64,000 nt of DNA from Symbiodinium kawagutii (lineage: Eukaryota; Sar; Dinophyceae; Suessiales; Symbiodiniaceae): contig VSDK01018463.1 in the NCBI GenBank assembly GCA_009767595.1, forward strand, positions 582,966-646,965, written 5' to 3'. Of the stretch, positions 1 through 10,546 are shown in pieces. Each line of letters begins with the position of its first letter. The stretch's first letter is position 1. Both the position numbers and the translations under genes were made by a program. A model generated the notes under the pieces. The model saw only the letters and a list, made by a program, of their open reading frames with translations, searched no databases and was not told where the DNA came from.

Positions 1-1026
1 AATTCACATTGGCTGGGGCAGTCTTCGGTCGAGAAGGGGGGCGAGACAATGCCATTGCCCGTACAGTCAGTTATCCGCCGCTGCAGAAACCACATGCACA
101 TACATTCATCGTCATCCATATGATCATTTTTTGTGTATTCTCCCTGAGGCCTTTTCAAATTACTTCTTTCCTGCGATGCGTACGATTGTGGCCCTTGAAT
201 CTCATGGCTTGCACTTGAGCAGAAAATGGAATTGATGATGATGCTGTCCTTGCTGTTCATGAGCAAGATGGTGATGTTGATGATTGTGACTTGGTTGTTA
301 TCATTCTTAAATAGTCGAGTTGCTATTGCTGTTGCTGTTATCAATGCTGAATGCTGGCAGCGGCATCACTCTTGGGGTGACTATGGACTAAAGCCTACCT
401 TCAACGCAAGCAGCAGCGGGTGAAAATACCGTTCCATCATCTTGTTGCAAACGGTGTGAGAATGTAATTATGTCTGTCTACATCATGCTTAGTAGGAACA
501 TCAATGAGAGCGATTGGATCTATGTAGGATTGTTTGCACAGCAAAAAATCGATGCAACCTGCCCTGTTTATCACTCCATCTGGGATTCGCTGAGCTTGCA
601 TGACCCAAGCATCGAGGCCCCGGATGAAAACCAATGACAGGTGGTGACGAAGGTGGACACGATGAGTAAGCATTACTAGTGGTGATGAAAACTGTGATAA
701 AACCAGTGAGGAACTAGGATTAATCATTACTCGTGATGGATAATGATCAATCGTAGTTACTGCTTAGTGATGGTCAATAATCATGGTTAATATCATTACT
801 AGTGATTAATCATGCTTAATCATGTTTAGTGATGGTCACTGGTTATTGTTGACCCATGACTACCTCTTAACCATTTCCTTACTACTTGGCCGGTCATCGG
901 TTGGTGGACACGTCTAGACGTTGGTTCGGTGGCCGGTGAACGCCAAGGCCAAGTTGGCTTGTCAGGGTCTTCTCAGTGCCGACTGAACTAGCGAGCGCGG
1001 CGTGGCGTGCTAATGTTTGGTGGCAG
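1..1026. other. low-complexity non-genic matrix
   Basis: I see no supportable gene here. The first 100 bases are GC-rich and could hold the edge of an exon cut by the window start, but no frame stands out. From about 226 the sequence is built from TGATG, TGGTTAAT and ATTACTAGTGAT words, strongest at 690-850. The small open frames in it are by-products of that composition. Confidence 0.5.
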
Positions 1027-1237
1027 GACCAGTGCAACACAGCAGATGTTGGCAGCGGTGCTTTCTTAAGCCATGACGGGAACTTAGGGAAGCCTCAAAG
1101 TTATGGTTGAACTGGTTGGTTTATTACCTATGGCGGTTTATTACCTGTTAATGGCTATAGTTGGATGATTTGGGGGGTACTCTTGTATTGAGAAACACCC
1201 AAGTGATTGGATCGTGTGCCAGACCAGTGCAACACAG
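1027..1237. repeat. 16-bp direct repeat pair
   Basis: GACCAGTGCAACACAG occurs at 1027-1042 and again, identically, at 1222-1237. The sequence around the copies differs. It may be a relic of a short duplication or a dispersed element. No function can be read from it. Confidence 0.6.
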
Positions 1238-1896
1238 TGGGATCAATCGGTGATTTCCAGGCGCTACATGATGCCAGGGAGTTTGTTCGTCCAACTGGTT
1301 GTATCATCAACGAGATCCCGAACACATCACAGACTGGACTCAGCAAATACAATCCTTACATTATTTTGAACTCAATGAATGTAATCATCAAAGAGAACAT
1401 AGGATACCTCCGGAAATTCAGATTTGCACCTCTAAGGATTTGTGCTACAAGGTCTCGCCCACTTTGATGAGACCAGAAGTATATGATCCATTGTTCAACA
1501 TCAATAGGTAATCCAGTGATGGGATATTGGTCATCAAACTCATGATTTTAAGGAAAAAAAACTCAAGAATCGGGAGCATGGCTTGCAGTTACAGCGCGCA
1601 TCGTTACCCAGCAATGGCTAAGAATCCAACTGGTTACAATCCTTAAATGTAACGATTCCACAATGACGATGACCAACAGGGGAGGGGCGAGACATCCAAC
1701 CAATCTGCAGTCCAGTTGTTGTGACATCGATTTTGGGGTGATCGGATGCTGAATTCTGAACATGCTTTACCACTTATCATCGCTAAGATGATTGAAATGG
1801 TTTGAACTTTGAACATTCACCAAAATTGGAAACTTTCTAAAATATTGAATAATACTAGACATACACACCTACATATGTTGATGTTAGGCTGTTTAC

Positions 1897-2065
1897 CTAC
1901 ACCTATACCCATCATGGTTTTGGACCACAGTGTTGAGTCTCAGCTCTGTGTTGGTTTCACTGGGTTGCCACATCACAGCACGAACTGTCAGAGTTTTGGC
2001 TTTGACGGCGGCTGCTGCTATTGCTTCGTCGATTGGAATGCGCCGGAAGCGGGGGTGGAACTCAG
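1897..2065 (-). CDS. candidate internal exon, unknown protein (minus-strand chain)
   Basis: On the minus strand an acceptor (CAACCCACAG) precedes an open segment of 55 codons ending at a donor reading GTAAAC. It reads EFHPRFRRIPIDEA, then an alanine/lysine run (AIAAAAVKAKTL), then VRAVMWQPSETNTE, which looks like a helical soluble protein. It starts with two leftover bases and so joins in phase to the exon at 2280-2404, which ends with one. An alternative acceptor at 2084 (pyrimidine tract ending TTAAG) would create a TAA codon at the junction, so I chose the inner one. I do not recognise the family. Splice sites and frame are inferred by eye. Confidence 0.45.
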
Positions 2066-2200
2066 CTGTGGGTTGTTGCCGTTCTTAAGGAGAAACCATG
2101 GCTGCAAGGTGGGCCCCCATAGTTAGCGAAGTTGGCTTAGGGTAATTACCAGCGATGGTAGACAGAACTATGTCTAGAGGCCCCACCTTGTGATTTATGG

Positions 2201-2250
<50 letters not shown>

Positions 2251-2262
2251 CACCACCACCAC
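2201..2262 (+). repeat. (ACA)n/(CAC)n microsatellite within a putative 214-nt intron
   Basis: About 16 ACA repeats are followed by four CAC repeats. It lies inside the interval 2066-2279 that separates the two phase-matched minus-strand exon candidates, so it is probably intronic. The valine run in the overlapping reading frame comes only from this tract. Confidence 0.85.
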
Positions 2263-2279
2263 CATCTCCGGGTGCTTAC

Positions 2280-2404
2280 ATTTTAGGTCCCATAAAGACA
2301 CACTGATGCCAGGGAAGGCTAGATCCATCAGCGTGCTACTACCAGAACCTCGAAAGTACAGATCACCAAGAGCACTTGTCACAAGAAGATCGAGATAAAC
2401 AACC
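2280..2404 (-). CDS. candidate internal exon, unknown protein (minus-strand chain)
   Basis: The minus strand has an acceptor (CACCTGCCCAAG) and 41 open codons ending at a strong donor GTAAGC. The translation includes VVYLDLLVTSALGD and STLMDLAFPGISVSLWDL, a hydrophobic, ordered-looking segment. It starts with one leftover base and ends with one. It joins in phase to 1897-2065 across 214 nt. Upstream, the exon at 2949-3053 joins in phase only if a GC donor at 2970-2969 is used. Composition before the acceptor and after the donor becomes repetitive, which supports these borders. Confidence 0.5.
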
Positions 2405-2948
2405 CTTGGGCAGGTGGATGATAGTTTTTGTTCCCAAGTATCCTTATGCAAAAAAATCAAGCGGTGTATCCAAGAGGTACTTCCTATCATCTTCGCCGTT
2501 GTGTCCATGTTTGGAGCGTTCATCGTCCATACTGAAACAATACAAATGTCTTCATTCAAACTTCATTGTTTGATTGTGGGTTTGCCTCCCGCAAAAAGTG
2601 AAAAAAAATGTCCTTTGAGGCTACCAATATAGCTCTTCAAAGCGTTGTGAATCAAGCATTGATTAGTCCACTAGTATCAACCGTCAGTTACCATTATCAA
2701 CTTTAAGAATCAGCACATTCATCAACCGTAGATGAAAGTTGTTGTTCTCTCTTTCCCACCTGGTGTCATCCTGTGCTTCCGGTTTCCCGGACTGGACAAG
2801 CGCGAAACAAAAGACAATTGCACAATGGCTGAGTAAGGGCCATGGGGCTGAGTAATCTTGAAATGGAACCAGTTACATTAAAACATGGTAAATGTTTCAG
2901 ATTATACCAGCATAAATTCTTTCCTAACATGACCATTGAAGAAGCTAC

Positions 2949-3053
2949 TGCAAACTTAGGTAGGAATGGCCTGAAGTTTTCCCTGTGAAATCTGTCACAG
3001 CCACATCCTTGCCTCAGCTTCGGCCCGATCAAGTCATCGCCCAGGAACTGACC
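2949..3053 (-). CDS. candidate internal exon, unknown protein (minus-strand chain)
   Basis: On the minus strand a pyrimidine-containing acceptor (GGGCTTTTCAAG) precedes 35 open codons running to a GTAGCT donor. The translation begins GQFLGDDLIGPKLRQGCGCDRF and most codons of the first two thirds end in G or C. A GC donor eight codons earlier would match the phase of the next exon at 2280-2404. The short CGCD cluster might bind metal, but the family is not recognised. Confidence 0.4.
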
Positions 3054-3904
3054 CTTGAAAAGCCCATTGTATCAGGCACTGTTCATTTGGGAAATTGCTA
3101 ACCAGTCACCACACCAACACATTGCCATTGTTAGCCAGTAACTTGACATTGATAAACCACAATCTACCTGAATGTTGAGTCGATGGTTCATCAACTGCAT
3201 TTAGTTTAACACGGGCAGCATTCAGTTTAACATAAGTTGTCAATATCCATGTATTAATCATATTCTGCTTAATATGAACAACCGTTCATTCACCCTGACC
3301 ATACGTTCACCAAGCATTTCAGTAGGCTAACCATTGCCACAGCTCAACACATGTGGTCGCCATGGTGGCCGAGCCAACATGAAGTTCGGAAAGGCGGCAG
3401 CAACAGACACATTGCCTGGTGGTGGTGATGAAACCGAAGCTTTCGCTCAAGCATCATGAACAGAAGCATCATGATGATTTAGTACCCATGCTCATCATGC
3501 TAGTAATCATTTTAGCGTCAATTTAAGCATCATGAACTTGAGGCGCTAGTAATGGTTGATGCTTGTCCAATGTTGAAACTCCACAGGTTAGTGCTTTGTA
3601 CTTGTCAAAGTGATAGTTGAAAGTGCTTGTGGCCCATGGCCTGCTTTCAACTGTGGTAGGTTGTTACCTACGGTCCGTGACCACTGTGCGTCCAGCATTG
3701 ATCACTTTAGCCACCACGATTTGGCACCTCGGTCATTCACCAGTGAGCCCTTTATACTTAAACTGATCCTGATTTATCAACATAGATCTATCATTAACAA
3801 ACCATAGTTATCTTAATTGGACAATATCAATTATCAACCAGTAGCTATAACCATTTACAACCATTGGTGAGGCAGCAGACAAGCCTTAGTATACCGGTAA
3901 TCAG
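3054..3904. other. intron or intergenic matrix
   Basis: A degenerate sequence of CCATTGTTAACC and ACCATT words, clearly A/C-rich from 3680 to the exon that follows. One weak island at 3354-3426 is open on the minus strand after a CACCACCACCAG acceptor, but it is too short and too ambiguous to call. Confidence 0.4.
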
Positions 3905-4041
3905 CCCTGCCGGCCATATCCACCACCGTTCCTCAGGAGATTCGACGACATGCAGAGGCTCACCCTCGCTATAAGAACTTCTACCTGGCCTACAAGGCAC
4001 AGCTGTGCGGAGCTTGGGAAATGGGGAGTCCATGTTGCCAG
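3905..4041 (+). CDS. candidate internal exon, unknown protein
   Basis: The segment runs from an AATCAG acceptor to a GCCAG/GTCTGA donor. It carries two leftover bases and then 45 open codons with mostly G/C third positions. The translation includes EIRRHAEAHPRYKNFYLAYK and ends AWEMGSPCCQ, a charged, aromatic-rich helical-looking segment. The left flank is A/C-rich repeat matrix and the right flank T/G-rich, the arrangement seen around other exon candidates. The minus strand is also open, but its composition is less protein-like. Confidence 0.5.
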
Positions 4042-4532
4042 GTCTGATGATTAAGCAATGATGATGAGGGTTTCTCAAGTCATAGGGGGTTAATGATAGG
4101 GATTATGATGGTTAATGATAGGGGATGATAACCAACAAGCATGATGATGATTAACAACGATGAAGCATGATGAAGCATCCAGTGGCTATTAGTCATGTAT
4201 AGTAACCAACCGTTTTTGGATTTCACTATGACTTGAGAAACCCCCATACACATGAAATGATGAACACGATGTCAATGGGTTTGTTTGAACATGATGAGCC
4301 ATATACATGAAATAGCAATTATATAACCATTGATCATTCAGGATTGTTTAAAGCATGAAACAACCACAATGGACCATACACATGGTGAATGTTGGTTCAC
4401 ACAATGTGTTGTTGCCAACTGATCGGTAGTTTCAAGATGAATTGACTTGTTATGACTTGTTGTCAACCATACAAATTGGGCTATGACAACTACCCGGTCG
4501 ATGTGATTCCTCACCGATGACAAGGATTGCAG
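4042..4532. other. intron or intergenic matrix, T/G-rich then mixed
   Basis: Begins with repeated TTAATGATAGGGATGATG words and grades into mixed sequence with CATGATG and ATGAAATGATG motifs. The 76-codon minus frame at 4338-4568 has no splice-site or third-position support. Confidence 0.4.
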
Positions 4533-4632
4533 ATGCTTAAGCCAACCCGTGATGGAGAACGGGAGCACCGAGGTGTTTGAGGAAAGCCGGGGTCAAGTCA
4601 AGAGGAATTTTCCCCGGAACTGGTGCAGCTAG
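4533..4632 (+). CDS. candidate last exon, unknown protein
   Basis: After a GGATTGCAG acceptor there is one leftover base and 32 open codons ending in TAG. The translation starts CLSQPVMENGSTEVFEES and ends NFPRNWCS. It is hydrophilic and unlike the repeat-derived frames nearby. Its phase does not match the end of the 3905-4041 exon, so if both are real an exon lies between them or they belong to different genes. Confidence 0.35.
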
Positions 4633-5857
4633 ATCTATGACCTAATAAATTGTGAATGATCACCAAGCCACGTCAAGGAGTTCACACTTCGAATTGGCTG
4701 AAGATGTGAAGTGGCAAAGTGACGGTTGACTCCCTTCTCATGGAGAACGAAGTTGTTGGCCAATTTAGCACAGGGACCTTTAAAAGCAACCTGACTTATG
4801 TTGAGCCTATCATGATGATCCTTTTGCTGTTACTGATGATCAGTTATGTTATGACCATAATTCCGAGATGCTTGGCTTATTGATGACCAATTTTGCTTGT
4901 TCAGGACCATGTTGACGATCGTGATTTAAAACCAGCCAGCATGTGATCACTCAACTTCAGCCATGTATGGTTGGAAGAATTGTACGATACGTCAAGTCAG
5001 TCCAGTCTTTAGTTATGAGAACAAGGGATTCAGAGAAATCGTTCAGAAATCTTCAGGGAAACCCCTATGAATTCCCATCAATTCAGTGAACCCCGCGACC
5101 AACACATCACCCCGTCACTGCCCTAGGAGTTGAAAGGCTTGATCAAAGGCAGGTCACCGCTGAGCTGAGTCTGATGTCACCTCGGATGGTCGATGGCTCA
5201 TGGCCAAGAAATGGTTAGAGTCAACCACTACTTTTATGGTTGACAACCATGAACCATTTATGACAACCATTAACCATTTACATTAATCATTAATGACAAA
5301 CCATTAAGCATTACCATTAACCATCAGTGTAAGAGCCGCATGAGATGGTCAATGACTTATCAAAAATCAACCGTAATGGTTGACTCTAACCATCTGATCT
5401 GATTGCTCATCAATGATGATAGTCAATGATCAGTTCTGATAGTGGCTGGTAATGGTTCATGGTTAGCGGTTTATGGTGAACCAATTGTTAAGCATTGATT
5501 CAGAACAGCTAGCCATTGGTTGATCATGATGGTTAGTTTACCAATCATGATTAGCAATTGTCAATTGTTGATGATTAATGATCAATAGGGGTTGTCATCG
5601 TGATTGGTTTGCCAGGTAATGTTGAGAAACCATCCATGGTTGATTCATGCTTAGCCTAATCTATTGTTACCATTTCCCATCTAGTAAAGGTCAATGGTTG
5701 CTGCCAAGTACTGGTTCATGGTTTGTGGTTAATCGTGCCAACTGAAGGTTGCTTCAAGTACAGTTAATGGTCAATGATTGATGGTTCATTATCACTACCG
5801 CTTATATCCATGACGATGGTCAATGATCAAGTAACGGTTTTTAACGATTGTTCCAAG
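4633..5857. other. intron or intergenic matrix with one possible micro-exon
   Basis: Mostly degenerate TGATGGTTAATGAT / ATTAACCATCA words, densest at 5215-5830. A possible small exon at about 5126-5154 follows a very good acceptor (CACTGCCCTAG) and ends at GGCAG/GTCACC, reading ELKGLIKG. That is too short to call separately. A 16-bp element shared with position 16461 lies at 4762-4777. Confidence 0.4.
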
Positions 5858-6075
5858 CGCGATTGACATCATTTAAAGTCGATAATCTGACCCCATTAGC
5901 AACAGCTAGGGCCACACAATTTTTAGCAATGGCGAGAGCTCAGTTTCGTTGGGACACTCATGCTAGCTCAGCTGTACATATGTCCAAGAAACATCCTAAC
6001 GTTCATGATTTTTTAAGATCACATTACCGCGGGGATTGGCTGATACCCTCAGCAACTGATACTTCATATTTCTGA
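5848..6075 (+). CDS. candidate last exon, AT-rich codons, unknown protein
   Basis: An open frame of about 73 codons ends in TGA. A plausible acceptor is GTTCCAAG at 5857. The translation is well ordered (LATARATQFLAMARAQFRWD, KKHPNVHDFLRSHYRGDWL) with many charged and aromatic residues. Codon choice differs from the other islands, with frequent A/T third positions (TTA, AGA, TCA, GAT). It could be a mobile-element remnant or a recently acquired segment. No family is recognised. Confidence 0.4.
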   Translation: MFQARLTSFKVDNLTPLATARATQFLAMARAQFRWDTHASSAVHMSKKHPNVHDFLRSHYRGDWLIPSATDTSYF

Positions 6076-6199
6076 ATTTGTTTGTACACCAACTGTTGGC
6101 TAATATTGCTGTCACCCTGAAATGTTAGCTTACTACCGCAAAGTCCGATAAAGTAAAACAACCCTGCCGTTCAAAGATGGGATCATTGATCACCTTTAG

Positions 6200-6390
6200 G
6201 GGCCTCACAGGACAAATCCAGAGGAACATCAGGAGTTGTCTCGCAGAAACTGCTTGACGATTTCCTGATCGTCCAACTGTGGAGTTATCGTGTGGTGGGG
6301 GAAGCCACCCCACATTGCGGTGCTTTCTCAAGGCAGTGGTGTGGATGGAACCACACTTCACTGGTCATGCCGTTATATAATCGTATATAG
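6200..6390 (+). CDS. candidate last exon, unknown protein
   Basis: A CACCTTTAG acceptor is followed by two leftover bases and 62 open codons ending in TAG. The translation includes GVVSQKLLDDFLIVQLWSYR, then GEATPHCGAFSRQWCGWNH, a mix of hydrophobic core and Cys/Trp residues typical of a folded domain. The minus strand is also open over 78 codons but lacks a matching acceptor. Donor GTCATG near 6363 would shorten it. Confidence 0.4.
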
Positions 6391-6590
6391 TGGTTGATAT
6401 GGTGGCCAGTCAAATGTTAGCCATTAACCATTAGACTCTTAGACGATGATTGTAGCCAATGTTAATGCTACCAATGATGTTTAATAGTACTCGCATGTAT
6501 TCACTCAATTGTGGTCATTAAACACTTTTGGATTAATAGCAGTCAATCGCAGTGGATACCCAGGGGAAGTCATGGTTCATGGTTGCTCAG

Positions 6591-6679
6591 GCGATGAACG
6601 TGGAAAACTTCGTGAGGTCTTGAGGAGCGAAGGGTGGGCTTGGGTGCCAGTGGGGATAGCTATTGTGATGGACGTGTGA
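6591..6679 (+). CDS. candidate small exon, unknown protein
   Basis: A GGTTGCTCAG acceptor is followed by two leftover bases and DERGKLREVLRSEGWAWVPV, then a hydrophobic tail ending in TGA. A GTGGGG donor could end the exon before the hydrophobic tail. Codons are GC-ending in the first half. The 118-codon minus frame overlapping it looks like noise. Confidence 0.35.
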
Positions 6680-7728
6680 ACCAACGATCCATAGGATATC
6701 ATAGGATACCATAGGCAATTACAGTAACCAACCAACAAGTGGTTCATATCAACATCCTGACCTGGGGGCACTAAGCAGTTGCTTGCCCTATTGCCATGGT
6801 TCTGATTAGGTAGCCAACCAACCAGCCAACCTAATGAGTAAATAAAACATCCTGCGTCACAATGATGGTAGTGATGGATAGAATCAACCATGGCATCATG
6901 ATGGGCACATGCGTATGGGTATACGTAGACCAAGCATAATGATCAATCCAGCAGAATCCTGTAATGGCCGATGGTACTGACACACTACTGATGGTCATGA
7001 TTTAACCAACAGTGAACAAAATGGTCAATGCTGGACCTCAAATGTTGGTACTGGGATGTACAGGTGATACTACCACTTGTGGCTGCTCAAGAATCAACCT
7101 AATTGTTGTCAATTCTGTTCGTTGTCGTCAATATTGGTCAACAATGAATGTTTCTACTGGATAGCCACTAACAGCGATCAACTGTGGACACATCACCATC
7201 CCAAGCTATGACCATGGTGGGGAAAGGACATGAAACCACACATTTAGACACTACGCCAAGCAGCTAACATAGCCAGGCGTAGCCAAGCATAGCCAAGCGT
7301 CCGAAAGTTAGTGAAACCAATCCCAACTTGTCAAAATTTGTCAAAGTGAAAGAGGCGTTGACCAAACATACGAGTTACTGTACCGCCAAGGTTGGTGATT
7401 TAGCACCAATCCGTGGTCCAATTGGTCGATTGTAATGTTTTTTGTGTAAAAAAAGGCCTTGAGAATAGTATGGACCATAGCTCGCATGAGTTGAGAAGGT
7501 TGAAGTCTGGATGTTTTGAAGATTGTCACCCCACAACAAGCAGGAATCACGAACAAGATGAGTATAAACGCATGAATAGTTATGTATGTACTTACATATT
7601 CAACAAACAGCCTACTGCAAGCCACAGCCTTGTGATTATCGCATCCAGAAACTAGAAAGTTAATTTACCCAAAGTAGAGGGTTAGACCAACTAAACGAAC
7701 CAAACGAGCAAACAAGCCCGTGTCCAGT

Positions 7729-7729
<1 letters not shown>
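6680..7729. other. intergenic or intronic, no firm gene
   Basis: Non-repetitive to weakly repetitive sequence with AGCCAAGC tandem words at 7255-7300. Overlapping open frames at 7341-7655 on both strands (about 80-94 codons) are equally plausible or implausible, and neither has good splice sites, so I make no call. Confidence 0.3.
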
Positions 7730-7776
<47 letters not shown>

Positions 7777-7781
7777 AGCAG
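7730..7781 (+). repeat. (ATC)n(AGC)n microsatellite
   Basis: About twelve ATC units followed directly by five AGC units. The aspartate and alanine runs in the opposite strand frame derive from it. Confidence 0.9.
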
Positions 7782-7953
7782 GACGATCATCAATACTACT
7801 ATCAGTCCTATCAGATGCTATCATCATCGTCATCAACATGAGTATCATTAATATAAACTGCTTAGGGTTTTTTGTCGTTCTTGCGGTTTTTTCTTACTTC
7901 TTACTTTCGATGACTCATTTGCCCCCCCCCCCCACACTCCAACCGCTATCCAG

Positions 7954-8030
7954 GGAACAACTTCTCAAGATCAGCGGTTATGCCGAACTCCAATCTGAGG
8001 ACTGTGGCTGCGCCGTCGTTTTGCAGAACG
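7954..8030 (+). CDS. candidate internal exon, unknown protein (plus chain)
   Basis: A C-rich tract ending CGCTATCCAG is an excellent acceptor. It is followed by one leftover base, 25 codons and one base before a GTAGGG donor. The translation is EQLLKISGYAELQSEDCGC, then AVVLQN, with mostly G/C third positions in the second half. It joins in phase with 8374-8468 across 343 nt. The combined product is not recognised. Confidence 0.5.
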
Positions 8031-8373
8031 GTAGGGATGTGGTTGGGTGAACTTGTTGCTTAGAAACATGGGAGGATCAAGTTTCACCTTAAGTGCCATC
8101 GTAGTTCCGCCTGAAGGATGATTGGCAATGAATTGAATATACCTGAAGAATTTACAAGTCTTGTAGTGATTGATGTAGTAGGTTCAAATTAGATTTGTGC
8201 ACTCACCATTGGACTTATGAGGCAACTGTTGGGAGAAGAAAGCGGTGTTAATGCCATAGTTCAAATATTGATGATAGCCACTTCCAACTCTTTGATACAT
8301 CATTAGCGATCTTCTGCACACATAGACGCATTGGCTTTCACTTGTGCAATATACCCATCCATATGTCAGTTAG

Positions 8374-8468
8374 GGACACCACCAACCATGGTGCTGGATA
8401 TGCGAGACCGTCCAATGTTCAGCGGTGATCCTACTCGACGTGTTCAACCCATCAGCATCCAAGAAGAG
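8374..8468 (+). CDS. candidate internal exon, unknown protein (plus chain)
   Basis: From a GTCAGTTAG acceptor to an AAGAAGAG/GTGATC donor. Read in the phase required by 7954-8030 it is fully open: TPPTMVLDMRDRPMFSGDP, then TRRVQPISIQEE. It ends on a codon boundary, which fits the start of 8897-9052. A second open frame (reading CWICETVQCSAVILLDVF) does not match the phase of the preceding exon. Confidence 0.45.
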
Positions 8469-8896
8469 GTGATCAACTGCCACTGATACCCTAAGGCGGT
8501 AGAAATAGCAAGTAGTCCAGTAGTCTTAACCAATTAGTATCATTCCCAAAAGTCTTAACTTAAACCAACTAGCTCAACAATATAGCAACTAATGAAACTA
8601 TGAGTTGTCAATGATTGGCGAGTATTTTTGAGAAAGTGATTGTAATGATGATGAGAAGAACATATACTTGATCCATCCGTGTGACACTTCGTATTCTGAC
8701 ACATTTGATCTCCTAATATCCCTACACATCAATTTCTGGAAGTTTCGTTGATGGTAAAATGCTTGTTGGTGCATGGGTAGCAAGGCTTGATGATGGTTAA
8801 GGACAGCGACGTTTTGGCAAGTGGACGGCATGCTACACCATCAGTTGTTGATTGCTTGGGCGGTGGCCACGATCCCATGGGGATACCATGCTTCAG

Positions 8897-9052
8897 CGCA
8901 ACCGTCAGACCATCGGTGGGGAGATCCGCTACATCCTCCAGAAGCGGAATCCTTTGTTCCTTGGCGAAGCGGAATCCAGAGACGGGTGTGGCCATGGGTT
9001 TGCTGAGAGTTCGTTGGTTCATGGCCAGTCTTTCATAAGCCGCGAAACATAA
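8897..9052 (+). CDS. candidate terminal exon, unknown protein (plus chain)
   Basis: After a CATGCTTCAG acceptor the frame starts on a codon boundary and reads RNRQTIGGEIRYILQKRNPL, continuing to TAA. Third positions in the first 25 codons are mostly G/C. It matches the phase of 8374-8468 across 428 nt. A GT donor near 8986 or 9010 may end the exon earlier. The minus strand here is also open for 97 codons (a segment reads RFAKEQRIPLLEDVADLP), so strand is not certain. Confidence 0.4.
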   Translation, partial: RNRQTIGGEIRYILQKRNPLFLGEAESRDGCGHGFAESSLVHGQSFISRET

Positions 9053-9724
9053 CTATTGGCTGATAAACTTTGCTCTACGTGATTATCGAATGTATTGATT
9101 ACTAGCTCATTGAACACTCAATTTTTTCGTCTTTATGATAGTTGAATAGCCCTTAGTGATTGTTCGTCCAAGCCTGGAAGCATGGCTAATCACAACTATG
9201 TCCTTGAATGGTTGGCGGTTCCTAAGTATCGCTAAGAATGGCCAAAAATGAGCTGGCCATGTTCATGAGCAACAGTGGTATGACCAGTGACTATGGTCAG
9301 CAATGAATCCGTACTCTTCATTGAAACCACGGCAAATTGGTTTCGGAATTCGTTGGAGACTATGCTCTTTCCAAGGTCCATAGCTACCTTGGATAAAGCT
9401 CACTGTGCTTGGCTGGTAGATCCATGTTTGTGCGGTCTTGCTTAATTTGCCATATGCTTGGTTCTAGTTGCCCGTCAACCAACAGGGCCACAACTTTTGC
9501 ATATGTGGTCAGTTCATATTTCTTTCGCTGTGGCGTTTTCGTTACTCCGGTTTCTCTTGCTCAATGTGTATTATGAACCATGATGATCAATCAGTATAAA
9601 GCATGATCAATCAGTTGATTATCGACCATGATGATAGTTACCAGGAAACTATAATCAGTATACTGATTTATCCATATGACTTTATCCATATTTCCACCAT
9701 GATAACTTTATCCATAGCCGTTAC
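9053..9724. other. intron or intergenic sequence
   Basis: Mixed sequence to about 9540, then CCATGATGATCAATC and TTTATCCATA words that are A/C-rich and lead up to the next exon candidate. I see no gene. Confidence 0.4.
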
Positions 9725-9892
9725 CATGAGAAACCATGTGCCGTTGGCGCGCATGGTTCAGCTGCACGAGCGCCAGGCCCTTGGACGTGACCAGAGACCG
9801 ACTGCAAGTCTTGGTGGAGGCCCGCAGCGCATAGGCACAGATATTGCGTCCCGGAGCCGTTGGAAATTGGTTATTGGTGACCCAGGATGAGG
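9725..9892 (-). CDS. candidate internal exon, unknown protein
   Basis: Minus strand, from a GGTTTAG acceptor to a CTCATG/GTAACG donor, two leftover bases, 55 open codons and one base. The GC-rich core reads ICAYALRASTKTCSRSLVTS, then KGLALVQLNHARQRHMVS. More than two thirds of its codons end in G or C, clearly better than the open plus-strand frames over the same bases. The first ten codons are weaker, so the true acceptor may be closer to 9870. Confidence 0.45.
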
Positions 9893-10443
9893 CTAAACCC
9901 CAGGTTCATCAATTGGGGGGTTGCCATTTTAATGGAAAACCCAGGCTTTTGGTGGACATTAATGACTCAATATCAGAAATGGTTAAGCTGTTTGACAGAT
10001 ATAGAACCGTTTGTTTAACTGTTGTTTAACTGTTTGAAAGGATTTGAAACTCGATCGAAATGGTTAATTTTTGACTGTTTCAGCTGATGATTTTTGATGA
10101 CTTAAAAGTCAAAACATTTGTTTAAGTGTTTGATGCGGGGCTCACCCGACAAGTAACCAACAAATGAATCCGCAACAAGAAGTGCTTGGGTTGGATTGGT
10201 GCTTTGCTCGCTATTCCTAAGAGTCGTGGATTGTTGCCAAGTATCCCCTAGTAATGACCTTAGTGAAACTTGATATGCCGTTCAAATGGCGGGCGCTACA
10301 TCATGCATTGCTTCTCCATCATATCTCGCTGGTACTCTAAGCAATGGCAACGCATATCACCAAGACTTCGGGGAAGACTTGGAAAGCATCCAGGGCTACC
10401 AGATTAACATGTCGAGCAACGTCATGTTTGCTGAAACCTGGAG

Positions 10444-10501
10444 CTGTTTTGTTCTGCCGAAACGACTGCTTTGAAAACGACGTACAGCCGACTTGCAGCT
10501 G
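10444..10501 (+). CDS. candidate small exon before a 45-nt intron
   Basis: Nineteen open codons (LFCSAETTALKTTYSRLAA) plus one base end at an ideal donor, GTAAGT, at 10502. The proposed intron is 10502-10546, ending TATTTCCACAG, an ideal acceptor, and the frame continues in phase into the next exon. Upstream, a different frame (10286-10474, reading YHQDFGEDLESIQGYQINMS) also looks coding, so the true exon start and frame are unsettled. Confidence 0.4.
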
Positions 10502-10546
10502 GTAAGTCCCCGTCATTGAAGTCACTCTTGATCTGTATTTCCACAG

